From: Mactra quadrangularis
Taxonomy: Eukaryota; Mollusca; Bivalvia; Venerida; Mactridae
Direction: 5' to 3'
DNA: 64,000 bases
Assembly: GCA_025267735.1 (NCBI GenBank)
Contig: CM046309.1
Location: forward strand, 33,951,202-34,015,201
Part shown: one piece after another, positions 37,801-52,800 of the stretch
Layout: every line of letters starts with the position of its first letter
Numbering within the stretch: position 1 is the stretch's first letter
Program-made: the position numbers and the translations under genes
The notes under the pieces: generated by a model
What the model saw: the letters and a program-made list of their open reading frames with translations, nothing else
Databases searched by the model: none
What the model was told of the DNA's origin: nothing

Positions 37801-40800
37801 TAGTTCTATGAGTTCTAAGAAATAGTTCAACTAATCACTGCTATTTGAGTGGATATACAATATTGTTACAATATTGATTATGTGTGTTATTATACTTAAA
37901 TGTATTTATGAATATGTACTTTGTACTTTTCTGAATAATTTTACTGTTTGTTCTCTTCTTTTCTATTAAAATAGCTGCATAATGAACAAAACAATCAATT
38001 CAACATCATACAATGTACAAGTCAATATATAACATTGGCGTCATAAACTAACAAATGCGGCCGTCAAGAATATTCAGTTTACTTGTATAACATTTTTTTG
38101 TATCGCAATGTCTCAGTTATGTCAGTAAGGAAAACCACTCCATAGGCTCGTACTACAATTTTACATCATTAAAGTTTCATTATTTGTACCATCAAAATCG
38201 ATGGTCTACAGCAGAATGGTCTAAATATAGAGACCCTTTCCTTCTATAATATGCATTTGGGACTAAAAATCGTCAAAAGCGCGCAGGATTTTGCAATTAC
38301 TTACCTGGTCTTAATAGCATAACTTCACTGTATTAGTTGTACTTGTTAATTTCAATTATTGTTTAGTTCACAACTTCCTACTTTCAACAAACAACACAAA
38401 ATGTTTATAACAAATTTACTCAGCTTCAGCTACATGTACTTTTATACTGATTGATTATTATAGGCTTTGCTGTGGTTACAACAACTAAAGCTGCTTTATG
38501 GACAGACGGACGATATTTCCTTGAAGCAGAAGATGTTTTAGATTGTAACTGGATCCTAATGAGACAAAGTAAGAACAAGAACCCTTACTCATGAAAATTG
38601 TACTCGTATACTTTTACTCAATGGTTTGCGGTGCAATCCTCATCCACCCAAGACAATACATATACTTTTTTCGGTTAATCGGGACAGTGCAGATCGCCTT
38701 TGCTTTTTACCTCAAAAAGAAGTCTGAAAACATTTCAGCCACATTAACAGTAAAATCACAGACCTTCCACATAGCTAAAAAGCAAAGAGCAATATGTTTT
38801 GTTATTAAAATAACGCCATGAACAACGAAAACAGAACCTAATGGGGTTTCGGCCATGGAACCGACATAATTAAAATGCAAGAAAAATCAAGACTATTAGT
38901 GTTCTTAATAATAAAAGATGATTGCCTTCTTAGATAAGCGGAAGAACTTAAAATTCCATACGAGTATACTGTAAGGTGCAATTTCGTCACCCTAGGGGAA
39001 TAAATGAAAGTATGATAATGTAAAAATTGTCGACAAAAGCAACATCCATTTACTACGGGTGAAAAATAAAGTTAAATAACGATTTTTCGAAACAATATTT
39101 TTTTTGAAATGCAGTGCATCTTGTAGAAATGTAAAGTATTTGTACGTAGAGTTTGGAGGATAGCATATACAACAACAGTGAAAATGCAGGAAACAACATA
39201 CAATTTTGACCTTTTTAATCATGAAAAACATTCTTCTTTATACAATTTATGTTTATTTATACGTATTATGTTTAATGTTATGTTTACATGTATTTCTAGG
39301 AGAAAAAGGGGTGCCTACAATGTTGGAATGGTTAAAGAATGAATTAACACCGGGACAATATTTTGGTGCTAGTCCTTATCTAATTGGAAGTTGTAAGTAA
39401 AATTGTATTGATATTTTCCACGGCATCTATCATTGATGGTTTCATATATGGAATCAATTCATGCAATGATCGTTTTTTGATGTTGACATAAATATACAAT
39501 CTAACTGAACAATCTGGGAACAATTAATTATTGCTGTATTACACAATAATCTCTGAAAATGTATAAATATTATTTTTTTCTCAACAAATTGAAACTCTTT
39601 GAAAAATATTTCATAAAATTGGTACGATAAACCAGTCAGAGCAAACAATATACTTTCACTCAAAATCAAAGCGCTGAATGCACTGAGTTTGTCTGGGTTT
39701 GTTTGATATGTTTCGTTCCCTACCATATTATATTTGATATACACTATAACTTATTTTATTTCTACTAGCGAACTGGAAATATTACAAAGAAGAATTAGCT
39801 AAATCTGGCATTGGCTTGGCACCTATAGAGAATGAACTAGTTGATAAATTCTGGTCCAGTGGATTAGGAAGACCCGCGCAACCTAATTCACCAATCAATG
39901 CACTACCAATGGAATATGCTGGTAAATGTATTTCATTGTTTTATTTCCACATATTTTATACTATTTATTAAGATATTTTTCGAGATTTTATGGAAAAAAA
40001 CATCAGTGTAATAGAATTAAACATTAAAAAACTTGCTTGACGTTTAATGGTCACCTTGTGTTTGGTAATTGTTCTCTTTTGCAATTCATTAAAGTGGCAT
40101 TTTGGTTGTGTGGTGAACATGTTTGTCACTGGAGCACCACATGTACAACATATTGAGTGTTAAATTGAACAGGTCTTAATTGCTTCTTGTAAAAACTTTC
40201 CTGAGACATTGGCACAGTTAAGCAAACTGCTCAGCTGCAATAAGTTTTGATTAAATCTTCGAGAAGTGGCATTACTTTGAAACCAGCTGCTATAAATTTG
40301 ACTGAACACTTCGAAAAGTGGCATAGAATGTATCACCCCACCAACAGAATAGTTAACATTTGTATGTATGTATGTATGTATATTTGTAGGATTATCATGG
40401 CAAGATAAGATAAGAGATATGAGACTTGAAATGGAAGATGAAGATGTTGACATGATGGTTGTCACCGGTTTAGATGAAACTGCTTGTAAGTAATATATAA
40501 CTGGTCAGAAATCTAAATGTTTCAGTAAAGGTCCACTATCCAGATCATCTAAATCCGTATCACATTATCAACACATGAGTGTTTCCCTTCTTTAATTGAA
40601 TAGGCTGCATATGTATTCATACAAGAGAGTTCGAAGTTTCAAGAGCTTATTTCAAACAAAATAGAATTCACTATAATAGTTATGTATATATAAGGTTATA
40701 AATGACCCATGAACATAGTATTAATACAATTAATATAGTTCAATGGTAGAGTCATATATAATAACATATTGTGGACATGCATTAAAATTTATCATCATAT

Positions 40801-43800
40801 AGATCAAGATGTTCAAAATTGATTCAAAGCAATTAATCACACAACAATGAATTTCTACTTCTCTTTTAAAAGTAACAACAAAAATAATTTTGTTTGCTTC
40901 CCTCATAAATATAAAAGATGAACTTATCTTGATGTTTTATTAATTGTATTTACATAACTTGTTTGCAAAATACAATTTCAAATTTGATTTTGTTAAACTG
41001 ATCTATTTCAGGGTTATTCAACCTACGAGCCAGTGATATTTCTTATAATCCATTTTTTCTGTCGTATGCCATAGTTACTAACGATAAAATAATGTAAGTT
41101 TGCCTTCATTTTGATTTCTTATGATTTTTATATAAGCGAAACATGATCTGAAGTTATTATTTGATTTAGAAATCTAACAGTCCAAAATGAACATAAGAAG
41201 GGCTGCGGGTTAGTCTACCATAAATTGAATAAAATAAAAAGCTATGCTGTCCGTCACAAAACATGCGCGATATAACCTTTCTGTGTTTGTGGGCCGTAAA
41301 ACCCAAACAAACAAACAAAAACCATCGCAAAACAGTTGCCTTTATTTAAAAATCTACCTACGCTACTATTTGGGGATGTAATACATTCCATGCTTAACAG
41401 GAACAGCACATTAATTATTATAATCTTAATGATATCAGGTATTGTTTCGTTTACGTCTTCTACATGTATATGAACCCGAGTCATATAAGGCAGCCAGATC
41501 ATATAACATATATAACCTCATATCTTTCCTGATATTCTCCAGTACTATACTTATCTTCCTAAAGAAACTGACATTTTTGTTCAAGTCTCAAGTCATGATC
41601 AGAACAAGCCTTGAACCAAAATCCAGTTATATCAGTAAGAGGTTATAGTCACTGTGATTCGATGCCTTTATTTTTTGTTAATAGAAGCCGGTCACTTATT
41701 TAATCAAGAACAAACCACAGCATGTGCCTTAACTCTAAACATATTATCTTTGACCATTTAGACTGTATTTATTAAATCACCAAACGAAGTTAACACAAGA
41801 CCCAACAGACGAAGCAACTACAATGAATGTACAAGAACATTTAAATACAAACGCTGATGGAACTTGTACAGGCAAAACTGGCGATTGTGTTGAGGTAAGC
41901 TTTTAACATTGTGCCTGCCTATGGTTTGGCTTATCTATATCTTATGCCTATTTTCAACTCTCAAAGTCATATGAGATTGGCATTTCACCTAACTATCGTT
42001 CTTTGGTTACAATTCAAACATATTGGATCAATCATAAAAACTATTTAGTAAATTTCGTGATTTTTCAACAGCTATTAAAGCATTAAACTATAGTCATTAT
42101 GATGATAATAAGTTCTACACGTTGGCATCAGAAAACGTTTTACTTTTTGCAAATGTACCAAGGTTATGTAGGACAGACTTCCCTATCAAATGATAAAGGA
42201 GATCACTCTAATAATACCTTGATCAGAACTCAATCAAGGTATGAAGCACATGATCGGGAACTAAATTCACAACATCACACCTTCAAATACATTGAAACCA
42301 TTATTATATTAATTAAAATTCTTTATAAATGTATTTCAGGTGAAAGAATATGATCCAGTTAATGTTAAAAATGATATTCGTACATTATCTACACAAGCTA
42401 ATAAAGTTTGGTTGAGTTTTATATGTAACCAAGCTATGTACTCAGCAGTAAATGAGGTATATGTTTTGTTTCTCATACTTTTCTGTTAAACTTATCTTCA
42501 TTTTAAAATTGGCTTGCATGATTGTAACATTTTACTTAGACTGCTGATATTGAAATAAAAAATTAAGATATTTTTCTTCCATGAATGAAATGAACTTGAC
42601 CTTCGATATTATTAAAAATCTGGTGAATTTATTATTTATACATATTATTATGCACACATTAATGTATATCATAATTATTTTTTGTATTATCATTTACCGC
42701 ATTTATATAGTATTGTTATAATACACGAGTACGCACAAAGGTGATTTACATAAATACCAAGTCATACAATAAAACATGAAAACTACTAATAGACAAAGAC
42801 AAAGCAAGTTCTAAGGAAATGCCATATTGTAATTCCATATTGCACATAGTTGTGCATAAAATGTAGATAAAATAAATTATCAATGCTGTTACATATTAAC
42901 ATATTATTTTCTATCTACATTAGAGTAAGGTATATCAACAGAACACACCGATAGCAGTTGCTAAAATGAAAAAGAATCCTACTGAAGTAGAAGGAATGAA
43001 ACGATCACATGTAAGTTTTATATATTTAATTAATGAACACCACAGTTTAAATGTAATTGAGCTAGTAATAATAAAAGTGTAAGCGACGACAACAGTTGCA
43101 CATAATTACAAGGTTTTTTGTGGCGTACGAGTACCCTAACCAGCTCTGACATCTCTTTAAAATGGAACCGGAAATAATCAACCTTGTGTTATCTTATCAA
43201 GGAGAGGAATAGTCATGCAAACAATTTTTAAACAACACGAAATAGTATTTTTTATGTACAGGTAGCATTCAAACTTCAAATTAAGTAGAAAAACTTTTGA
43301 TCGGTTCAATGCCGTTTTTCTTTAAAATCCGATGACAGAAAAGTTAATGGTTTTGGTGATTTAATATATTATAACTAAATTTCCTTTTGTTTCGAGTTAT
43401 ATACTGTTTTCCATTCTCTTACTATTTAGATTAGAGATGCGGTAGCATTAATTACTTTCCTAACCAAACTAGAGAAAGAAGTCAAAGAAGGTAAAAAATG
43501 GACAGAACTCTCAGCTGCTCAAGATCTTGATTATCATAGAAGGTAAATATTTCTGTGAGTGAAGTTGTGACCGATCAATCAAAACGCTGACTATCAAAAT
43601 GTTATATTTAATTTAATTTTATGTTTCTTGACTGAGAAGTTTGTTAACTGATTAGAAACTGATTATCAGATCCCAGATTGACGATTGTAGCAAATACGCA
43701 CCTGTCGTATCACGAACTAATGCCTGCAGTTTGGTTTTGAACTCCAAAATTAAGTTAGAAAGTAAAACTGGAAACTGTTTAGAAACTTTAGACATGAAAA

Positions 43801-46800
43801 GGTTAATATATTGGAAACGTCAATCATGGCTGGTCATAAATCTGCACACTTGTTCCTGTCATTCATATCAAGACAGTTTGTAAATTCTTCAAATGTTTCA
43901 AAATAAAAAGAATCAGACATTTTCAATAGTGTTAAAGTAATATGGTACAGTTAGATATGTTTTACAGTTTAAATAAGTAAATTTATCCAAGATAACTTAA
44001 TTGATGCATTTCTATCACCATGTGTTATTTAAAAGATTTTGTTGTATTTAGTCTGCAAGATTACAACAGAGGTCAAAGTTTCGCTTCAATATCATCATCG
44101 GGACCAAATGGAGCTAGACTACATTACCGTCCTTCCCCAGCCACTGATCTAGATATAAACACCAAAGACTTTTATTTATTAGACTCTGGTGGTCAATATC
44201 TGTAAGTTGCATGGCGAGGGAACCCCTTGCAGCATGTGGTAATCATTTAAATGTCTTTGGTTGCATTAACTTTATTTGTTGTTTAGGCATATTAAAATCT
44301 CAATCTCACTACTTTGGAAGCAGACGAAATGGCCCCTCCTTTTCCAAGCTTTAGTGAAGGATGAAATGCATTAATGGAATTAGGGGCTAAGCATGTATGA
44401 AATAGCATTATCTCATCTATGTAGCATGTGGCACATTTTGACTAGTTTTGTTCAAAAATAATCATCCATACTAACAAATTATATAGCTGATCCATAGATG
44501 AAACTCATGTTAATACTATATGTGATGGTTTTGCAATTTGTAGCAAAAGGCACGGTACTAATAAATATAAGAAAGCAACATCATTTTCAAACTTATTTCA
44601 GCCTACAAGAAAATAATCGTGGTTTAAGTTTTAATACAATCTCTGGGTCAGGATCTAACGGAGCTATAATACATTATAGTGTAACAAATACAACTAGTAT
44701 TGATATAACTACAAATGATATGTATTTACTGGATTCTGGTGGACAATATCTGTAAGTAAATACAATCTCTTTTACTTGTTTTGTTAATAAATAAAGGTAT
44801 CATAAACTAGATATATTCTTAAAGACCCTGTTATTTGACCAATTGTAACAGACCCAGAGCAATTCCACTAAATCAGGAAAAAGGGAGTCTGAAACAAATC
44901 AACATCGTAAAAAGACATTTCAAAAAAAGCAGTGTCTAAGATGTTTTTAAAACTTTGTTATACGAAGGGCGTCACAAAGAAATAACGAAAACAAGAACTT
45001 AAAGAGTTTCCGCCGAAAACGGACAGTGACAAATGAATTGCCACTGTGTGTTTAAACAATAATAACTGGATCTATTAAATCATCTGATTAATGTTATAAT
45101 ACCGAATACCTCATAAAGGTAGAATAATATTGCATTATTTATTGGTTTTATTGGTATTGATCCCTTTATTAAAATTTAAGTAGAAAGTGACTATATTCTT
45201 ACTATTATTTACAATGACATAAAGTTGAGGCATTTGTTGCATGCGTAACTATATTGCTTATTACTAAAAATAAAACATGGTTAATATTTATTGCTTTAAT
45301 CAATTGTTTTATTGCATCCCTGCCTGTATTGATGATTACTTGCTGTTACATGTAATTAATATAAGTTGTACTTACATAAGGCATGTTTGAGTTACTTTCC
45401 TATAATAAATGCATGTACATGTATATACAATTATGATAATATTTCTTATTCGTTGTGTTACAAAATCCAAACCTCACAACAGAGGGGCAAGTATTTGCAT
45501 TCAGCATTTAGGATTAATTTACCGTATTTTGAATTCTTGAATCATTACTTCTACATGTAGATGAAAATACAATTAAATGTCAAGTAAATACTTTTCTAAA
45601 TGTAATCGTTCTTTTATAATGAATTCTTTCTCGGTATATACTCGTACATACTACCATCATGTAAGCTTGCCTATGCTCATAGTAGCTAACTATACACTGC
45701 TGATATATTTAATAAATCACCTCGAAACTATTAATTACATTCTTTCTCATATTCAGCATCAGTGATAATGAAAATATTTCTACAATAGGAGATGAAAATC
45801 TTGCCAACATCATTCATTAACGCCTGTCGACTGTTTCATTCAGAGTGACTGACGACTATGATTTAACTCTTAGTAAATATGATTATAAGTTTTGCACCAC
45901 TACGGACAGTTATATTGATCTAGTTTTCAAATCTTATAATTATAGCGATGGTACCACAGATGTTACAAGAACATTCCATTTTGGTTCACCAACTGACTAT
46001 GAGAAGGTAACACATAACTTGTACTGATTTTTTTATTCGTTTTCACTTAACTAGCATGTATGAAGATATCTCATTTAAAGGCTCTAATCCATATCCCGTT
46101 TGTAAAGCTTCGAATATCTAAAATGTTAAAATCGACGACCATTTTGCCATGCCAGAGCTACTATAATGCGCATTTAGTACATGAAACACCAAAATGTTCT
46201 GTACAACGACTGTTCAGTAAAGTTGCATTTATGGAGTTATAAATATATAGAGATCTGCAATGGTCCTTTGGATACCATTGTTTGATAATTGGTACATTTC
46301 AATCCCTGGAACTACGGTTAGCATTATTAAAAGCATTACATACAACTAGTTAATGGAGTATAGTGGGGTCTTTGTTAATTTTAAAATAAGCTAATTATTA
46401 GGGGTTATGCTTAATCTTTATGTCTAATTATTCTTCTTATTCTTCTCCTCATTTCAAGGAATGCTACACACGTGTACTGATGGGGCACATTGATTTCTTC
46501 CAAGTCAAATGGCCAAAGGGTTTATATGGTAAGTGTCAAAAAAGGCTTTTATAATGCTGAAAGTAATCAATTAGTGTTACGTTGATCGCAACAAGTGCTC
46601 GTAAAATGTAGGTTGCCATTGTCAAATGTTTATGTATTTAGATTTTGCAGTTATTTTTGTTTTATTTTTAATCTTTTAGTAATCTTTATTCCTTCGTGAG
46701 AAAGAAATACTACCTATGCATCCACCGAATGTTTAAGCCTTATTCGCTTTCTTGTGAAATAACGGTAGAGTAGTCACTGAGCTGCGAAGGGGGTGGAGGT

Positions 46801-49800
46801 AAATTACTTGCAGCGTAAGATTAAAGTAGACATTGGGATTGCCAATAAAGAGATCAATAATTAGTTAACAAAACAAGCTCGTAAATCTATAAATCTAATC
46901 TAAGTATAGTGATTGCATGTTTTGTTGATAACAAAGAGACGGTAGCAAACCTAATTTGTACATGTTGTTGTATATTTCAGGTTATCAGTTAGATACTTTA
47001 GCACGTAAACCATTATGGGATGTTGGATTAATATATAGACATGGTACAGGTCATGGTATAGGAATGTATCTAAGTGTTCATGAAGGTATGCATCTTCATG
47101 ATAAGTTTTGTCACTGTTTCAATAGTAAATGCCGCAAGTCTCTGTCATCTTGGCCGTTTCAACCTTTGATCCTATTTCAAATGCACATAGCAACAGTTTA
47201 AGTATGGCGGTTATTCGAAAATCCCTTACATAACATGTAGCCTAATATGTCTACCAAGTTAGTTGAATTTATTCACCGATGTCAAAATATGCCCAGGTAT
47301 TTGAACTTGTGTAAACTTGTAGAGGAAAATACACATGCATCATTATCAGTGTCTCAATTTATCAATCCAGGATCATCATAGCCCTTTTGTTTTCGACTTC
47401 CATAAAGTCTTATAAGAGATAACTAGGGTCTACTTACAGCAGGATTTTAAATAAGATATAGTGGAACTAATTTAAAACATGGCCCAACAACATGCTTCAA
47501 ATACTAAAATACTATGTTAAGCGTAAAATTCTGTGAAGAAAACAACTAAGTACAAGTATATCTTAATTGAATTTTAAATTAACATGTATACCCGACGTCC
47601 ATGTTTGGGTTATTTTATCTTCTTATTGCTTCTTATACTTTCTTCTAGGACCAGGTAGAATATCAGCATCACAATCAACTGCTGTCAAAGATAATCCTTT
47701 AGATGAAAACCAATTCTTTTCCGATGGTAAGTTTATTTGTTATATTTAAGTGTATGTCTATGTATCATTTAAAGTCATCGGTCATCGTATACATCTGTAA
47801 CATGGAATATCTGTTAACATCAGGGAAACATACCATTATATAATAGTATACAGAAATGTTGTATGCTGTTAAATGATGTGAGTCTTCTTTATTCTTATTA
47901 CCTATAGGTGGTGAAGAATTCGGCTCTCTTCATCTGGTCGTTTGTACTTCTGTATAGATATATGTTAATCAGACATGCCAACAGGCCACAACCGATTCCG
48001 TTTTCTGTACTTGACATTATGTTAACATAATGCTCCACACTATGGTCTATAGCACAATAATGTCACTATCAGATGATATCAATGCTTCATTAGCATCATT
48101 TGCCCCACCTGATTCATCACTAAAATCACATGAGTCATATGCATGACGTACTTCACATAAAATCTCATATCCTTGAATCGAATGTTGCATGAGTTATTGC
48201 TATCTTATCTACATCAGTATAATTCGGACCAACCTCATGGCAGTGATTCGTCTCTTTAAAGAACTGTTTAGTATTCCATGACTTAAATAATAATTTCATG
48301 AACTAAACGGTATGTTAATCTCCTACCATAGCTCTGCATGGCTGTATTACTATTATTTCATTACATGTTGACAAATACAAAAACATCTATATCAAAATAA
48401 TTTCATCTAGCAACATAAAACAACTAAAGTATTGTAATGCAAACATCTTTAAATTATAGTTATTTAACCCTTACAGTTCAAAAGTTCTAACTGGGTTTTC
48501 CAAAATATGTCAACTTGGGCTAGGTATTGATACAGCATTTCAATATTTTTCACACATCCATAATAGCAACAGACGTATGTCACTCTTGACTCAGTTATGT
48601 TTTATTTTATTTTGTTTCTATTGTAGAGCCTGGTTATTATGAAGATGGAAAGTTTGGTATTAGATTAGAAAATATTGTTAGAATTGTAAATGCAACAACC
48701 GATGTAAGTGTTAATATCGAGGGTTGCCCGCAAGACTGTTATAATAATATTACCAACTGGCTCTTTAATGCGATGCACCTATTGAAAGTCTTTATGTTGA
48801 AGCTAACGAGCCATCATTAAAATTACGTCGACAGAAGCTTTCATTACAATACGCAACTCGAATATCTTCTAACAATAGTAACCCGGCGCGAAAAGTAGTT
48901 TTTCAAACCAAATTACATTGAAAAATTTGACTACAAACCAAACGAAATTAAACCATTTGGCCTGCGCGTTAAAAACGACTTAGAAATGCTTAATATCAAC
49001 ACTTCTACCGTTTTACAGAACTTTGATGAAAATGTCCCTCCTTGGACCTACAACATACCAAACGTTAATATTGACTTGTCAAACTTTCGTAAATCTATTA
49101 CCAGTCCAGAGGCCTTCAAATCGGAATTCGTAAACATATTAGAAAAATATAAAGATTGTACACATTTATTTACCGACGGTTTCAAAGATGGTAACAAAGT
49201 TGGTTGCGCTGCATATGGAAATTCTTTTGTTGCAAGAATGTGACTGCCTGACCAGGCATCCATATTTACAGCTGAAGTCAAAGCAATAGATATTGCTTTA
49301 ACATACATATCAAATAGTAATAATAACAATTTTATCATTTTTTCAGATTCTCTATCTGCATTATTGGCCATAAAAATCGTACTTTAAACAATATTCTTAT
49401 AAAATGTATCGAACTAAAATGACATGAAATTTTAAAATCTAAAATAGTACACCTCTGCTGGATACCAAGCCATATTGGTATACAAGGAAATGAAAAAGTT
49501 GATATTTCGGCAAAAGTATCTTTAAACCTTCAACCAGTAGATATCAAATTACCAAGCAGTGACTTCAAATGTTCAATTAACACGTTTATTAAGTCAAAAT
49601 GGCAAACAATATGGACAATGCAATTTTTAATAAGTTACATGGCATAAAGCCAACCCTTGATTCATCTTCGTCAATTATATTATCTAATCAAATACTGATC
49701 TCGCGATGTAGAATTGGTCATACCAGATTAACACATTCATACCTTCTCAAAAGAGAGGTAGCACCTAAATGTATACCCTGTGACGAGCATTTCAATGTCA

Positions 49801-52800
49801 AACACGTTCTCCTTGACTGTCAGGATCTAAAAGACATCCGTGACAAACATTTTAAAGTTAACTCACTTAAAGAACTTTTTGAGTCTGTACCATCATATGC
49901 GATACTTAACTTTTTGAAGGAAATAAATGTTTATAATAAAATATAGAGCTTTACATCAATAATATCGTTTGAAATAATAGTATCATTGATTGCTTTCGGC
50001 GCGATATGACCTTTTTGTGTTGGTGCGCCGTAAAACCCAAACAAACAAACAAAAACCGAACTTATGCGATGCACTTACTGCAGTCTTGCGGGCAATCCTC
50101 GATATATGCAATGCCAAGCAACAATCGTAGAACATTTTGAAACAAAATCTCAGGGTTTTCTTCTTGGAAGTTAAACGTCAATTCTTATTTGCATTTCTTG
50201 ATTTCATAATTGTTTATCTTTTCTCGATATCATTTGATCGCAGTTGACTTTTAAAGTGACTAAATCTTCAGCTTCACAAAGATGTTCATTATTCTGAACA
50301 TGCATTCTTTGTTGTCTGAAGCTGTGCTGAAATTCAATAAATGGCTTAATGACAATCAACTTTTAATAACAAATTTAGGATAAATGCATGACCATTTTAA
50401 CCAATTTAATTAAATTTACATAAAGACATGTATTTTGTTTTATTCTGGCTTGATACGATTTTTTACCAAGTGGCAGCCATATTTATTTTTAACAATGCAG
50501 ACTAAATCACCTAAATTCATTACAGATTCATTACTGACTCTTGAAATTATATGTGCCATTTAAACTTAGATAAACTTGCGATATGTAAATGCAATACAAA
50601 TCAATAATATTTTGTATTTCAGTATTCGTTTCCTGGGACACACTTTCTAACTTTTGAACATGTTACGTTGGTGCCATATGAGCCAAATCTCATAGTTCTA
50701 GATTTACTCAGCGATAAACAGGTAATAATAATGACAATACCATTATACATGTATATATTCATCAATAAAAAATTATACTAGTTTCTTATTTTACTCCAAA
50801 ACAGTACTTGGCATCACAAAAGCCATTACTCACTGGTAACGTTCACATGCTTAAAGGGTCCCAAATGGTGTGTGGAGAATTTGAATTGACAGAGTTTTGC
50901 ATGTCATTAAAAGCACCTAAGCAACTCAAAATATTGATGGACAAGTACATTGTTTTTAGCCGGATTTTTCAACGAAAAAATTCGGCTAATAGTTTGGCGA
51001 ACACGGGCGGGCGGACGGGCGGGCGGGCGGGCGGGCGGACGGGCGGGCGGGCGGGCGGGCGGGTGGGCGGGCGGGCGGGCGTCCGGTGTCGTTAACAATT
51101 GCGTTAAAGTTTTTAATGTACCTTATATTTCTGCCATTTATAGTCAGATCTCTACAAAACTTTATACGATGATAACATGCCATGTGATTAACAGAATAAG
51201 ACAATAACCGCAACTCTACCTGGCTTAATTATGGATTATTGCCCTTTGTAATTTTGGGTGTCTGGTGTCGTTTACAATTGCGTTAAAGTTTTTAATTTGG
51301 CATATTTTTCTGCCATTTATTGTCAGATCTTTACGAAACTTCATGCATTGATAACATACCATGTGATGAACAGATTAAGACAGTAACCACAACTCTACCT
51401 GGCTAAATAATGGATTATTTCCCTTTGTTTTTTTGCGTTAAAGTTTTCAAAATGTTGGATATCTCTGCCATTTATGGTTAGATGTTTATAAAATTTCATA
51501 AATTGATTAATTACCATCTGTTGCAAAGAATTAGACAGTAACCACAACTCTACCTGGCTTAAAAATGGATTATTTCCCTTTGTTAATTTTGCGTTAAAGT
51601 TTTCAAATTGTTAGATATCTCTGCTATTTCTGGTTAGATGTTTATGAAATTTCATACAATGATTACATACCATCTTTTGAAAAGAATTGGACATTTACCA
51701 CAACTCTACCTTGCTAAATAATGGATTATTTCCCTTTGTTTTTTGCGTTAAAGTTTTCAAAATGTTGGATATCTCTGCCATTTATGGTTAGATGTTTATA
51801 AAATTTCATAAATTGATCAATTACCATCTGTTGCAAAGAATTAGACAGTAACCACAACTCTACCTGGCTTAAAAATGGATTATTTCCCTTTGTTAATTTT
51901 GCGTTAAAGTTTTTAAATTGTTGGATATCTCTGCTGTTTATGGTTAGATGTTTGTGAAATTTCATACAATGATTACATACCATCTGTTGCAAAGAATGAG
52001 ACTGTAACAGTAACTCCACCCGGCATAATAATAGATTATTTCCCTTTGTTTTTTGGCATTAAAGTTTTCAAATTGTTGGATATCTCTGCTATTTATGGTT
52101 TGATGTTTACGAAATTTCATACAATTATTAGATACCATCTGTTGAAAAGAATAAGACAGTAACTGCAACTCTATGTGGCCTAATAATGGATTATTTCCCT
52201 TTCGTTTTTTTTGCGTTAAAGTTTTCAAATTGTTGGATATCTCTGCCATTTATGGTTAGATGTTTATATAATTTCATACAATGATTACATACCATTTGTT
52301 GAAAGAATTAGACAGTAATGGTAACTCTACTTTTATGGTAAAGGTTTCAGTATGTTGGATCTCTCCAATAGCAAGTATTCTGGCATTTTCCTGTCATATT
52401 TTCCCGCCATTTTGTTTCAACAATTCACCATTTGCCATATAAGATTTTTTAAATTAAATTCTCTTACCAATTTCATACCATTAGTTTTGCTTTATTTTCA
52501 TTGATAGTTTTCATGTCTTATGCCATCTTAGTCAAATACCAACAAAATAATCAGATAAGATACAATAGGACAAATATATAATAACTGAAACTCTTTTTTT
52601 CCTTCAAGATTCATTATCGCCCTTTGTATACCTTCTGATAAGCAATTTATCAAATGACTTTCTTTTGTACCAACGTAAACTTGTTCTCTATGTTTCCATA
52701 TGCAGAAAAATCCGGCTTTAATGTGGCTCCCACATTATCTTTCTTGTTAATAATCATAATCACTTGTTAATTATTGATACTAATTTTTCGGTGCTCTATC

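Larger units (their letters stand above)
50958..52750. mobile_element. Pearl-like / Helentron-like element with tandem-repeat core
   Basis: Perfect 13-bp subterminal inverted repeats AGCCGGATTTTTC (50958-50970) and GAAAAATCCGGCT (52705-52717) enclose a GGGC-rich microsatellite and about eight ~155-bp units. The right end has the hairpin TAATGTGG-CTC-CCACATTA (52719-52737). This arrangement is that of bivalve 'pearl' elements, regarded as non-autonomous Helentrons. It fills most of aminopeptidase intron 20. The assignment is by structure only. Confidence 0.7.

Noticed and set aside
44757..45945. Search for a third copy of the duplicated aminopeptidase exon
   Set aside because: No further SG-NGA or [11 protein letters not shown] coding block was seen in this intron.
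45845..46027. Extended frame upstream of aminopeptidase exon 15
   Set aside because: Family alignment and the TTATAG acceptor place the exon start at 45946. The upstream part is intron that happens to be open.
49048..49371. Minus-strand 107-residue frame
   Set aside because: It is the antisense of the RNase H domain of the LINE.
50808..51213. Overlapping open frames on both strands rich in Gly-Gly-Arg or Pro-Ala-Arg
   Set aside because: They arise from the GGGC microsatellite, which lacks stops in every frame. There is no similarity or splice support.
51726..52249. Minus-strand frames of about 95 residues
   Set aside because: They lie in the ~155-bp satellite and simply repeat with it.
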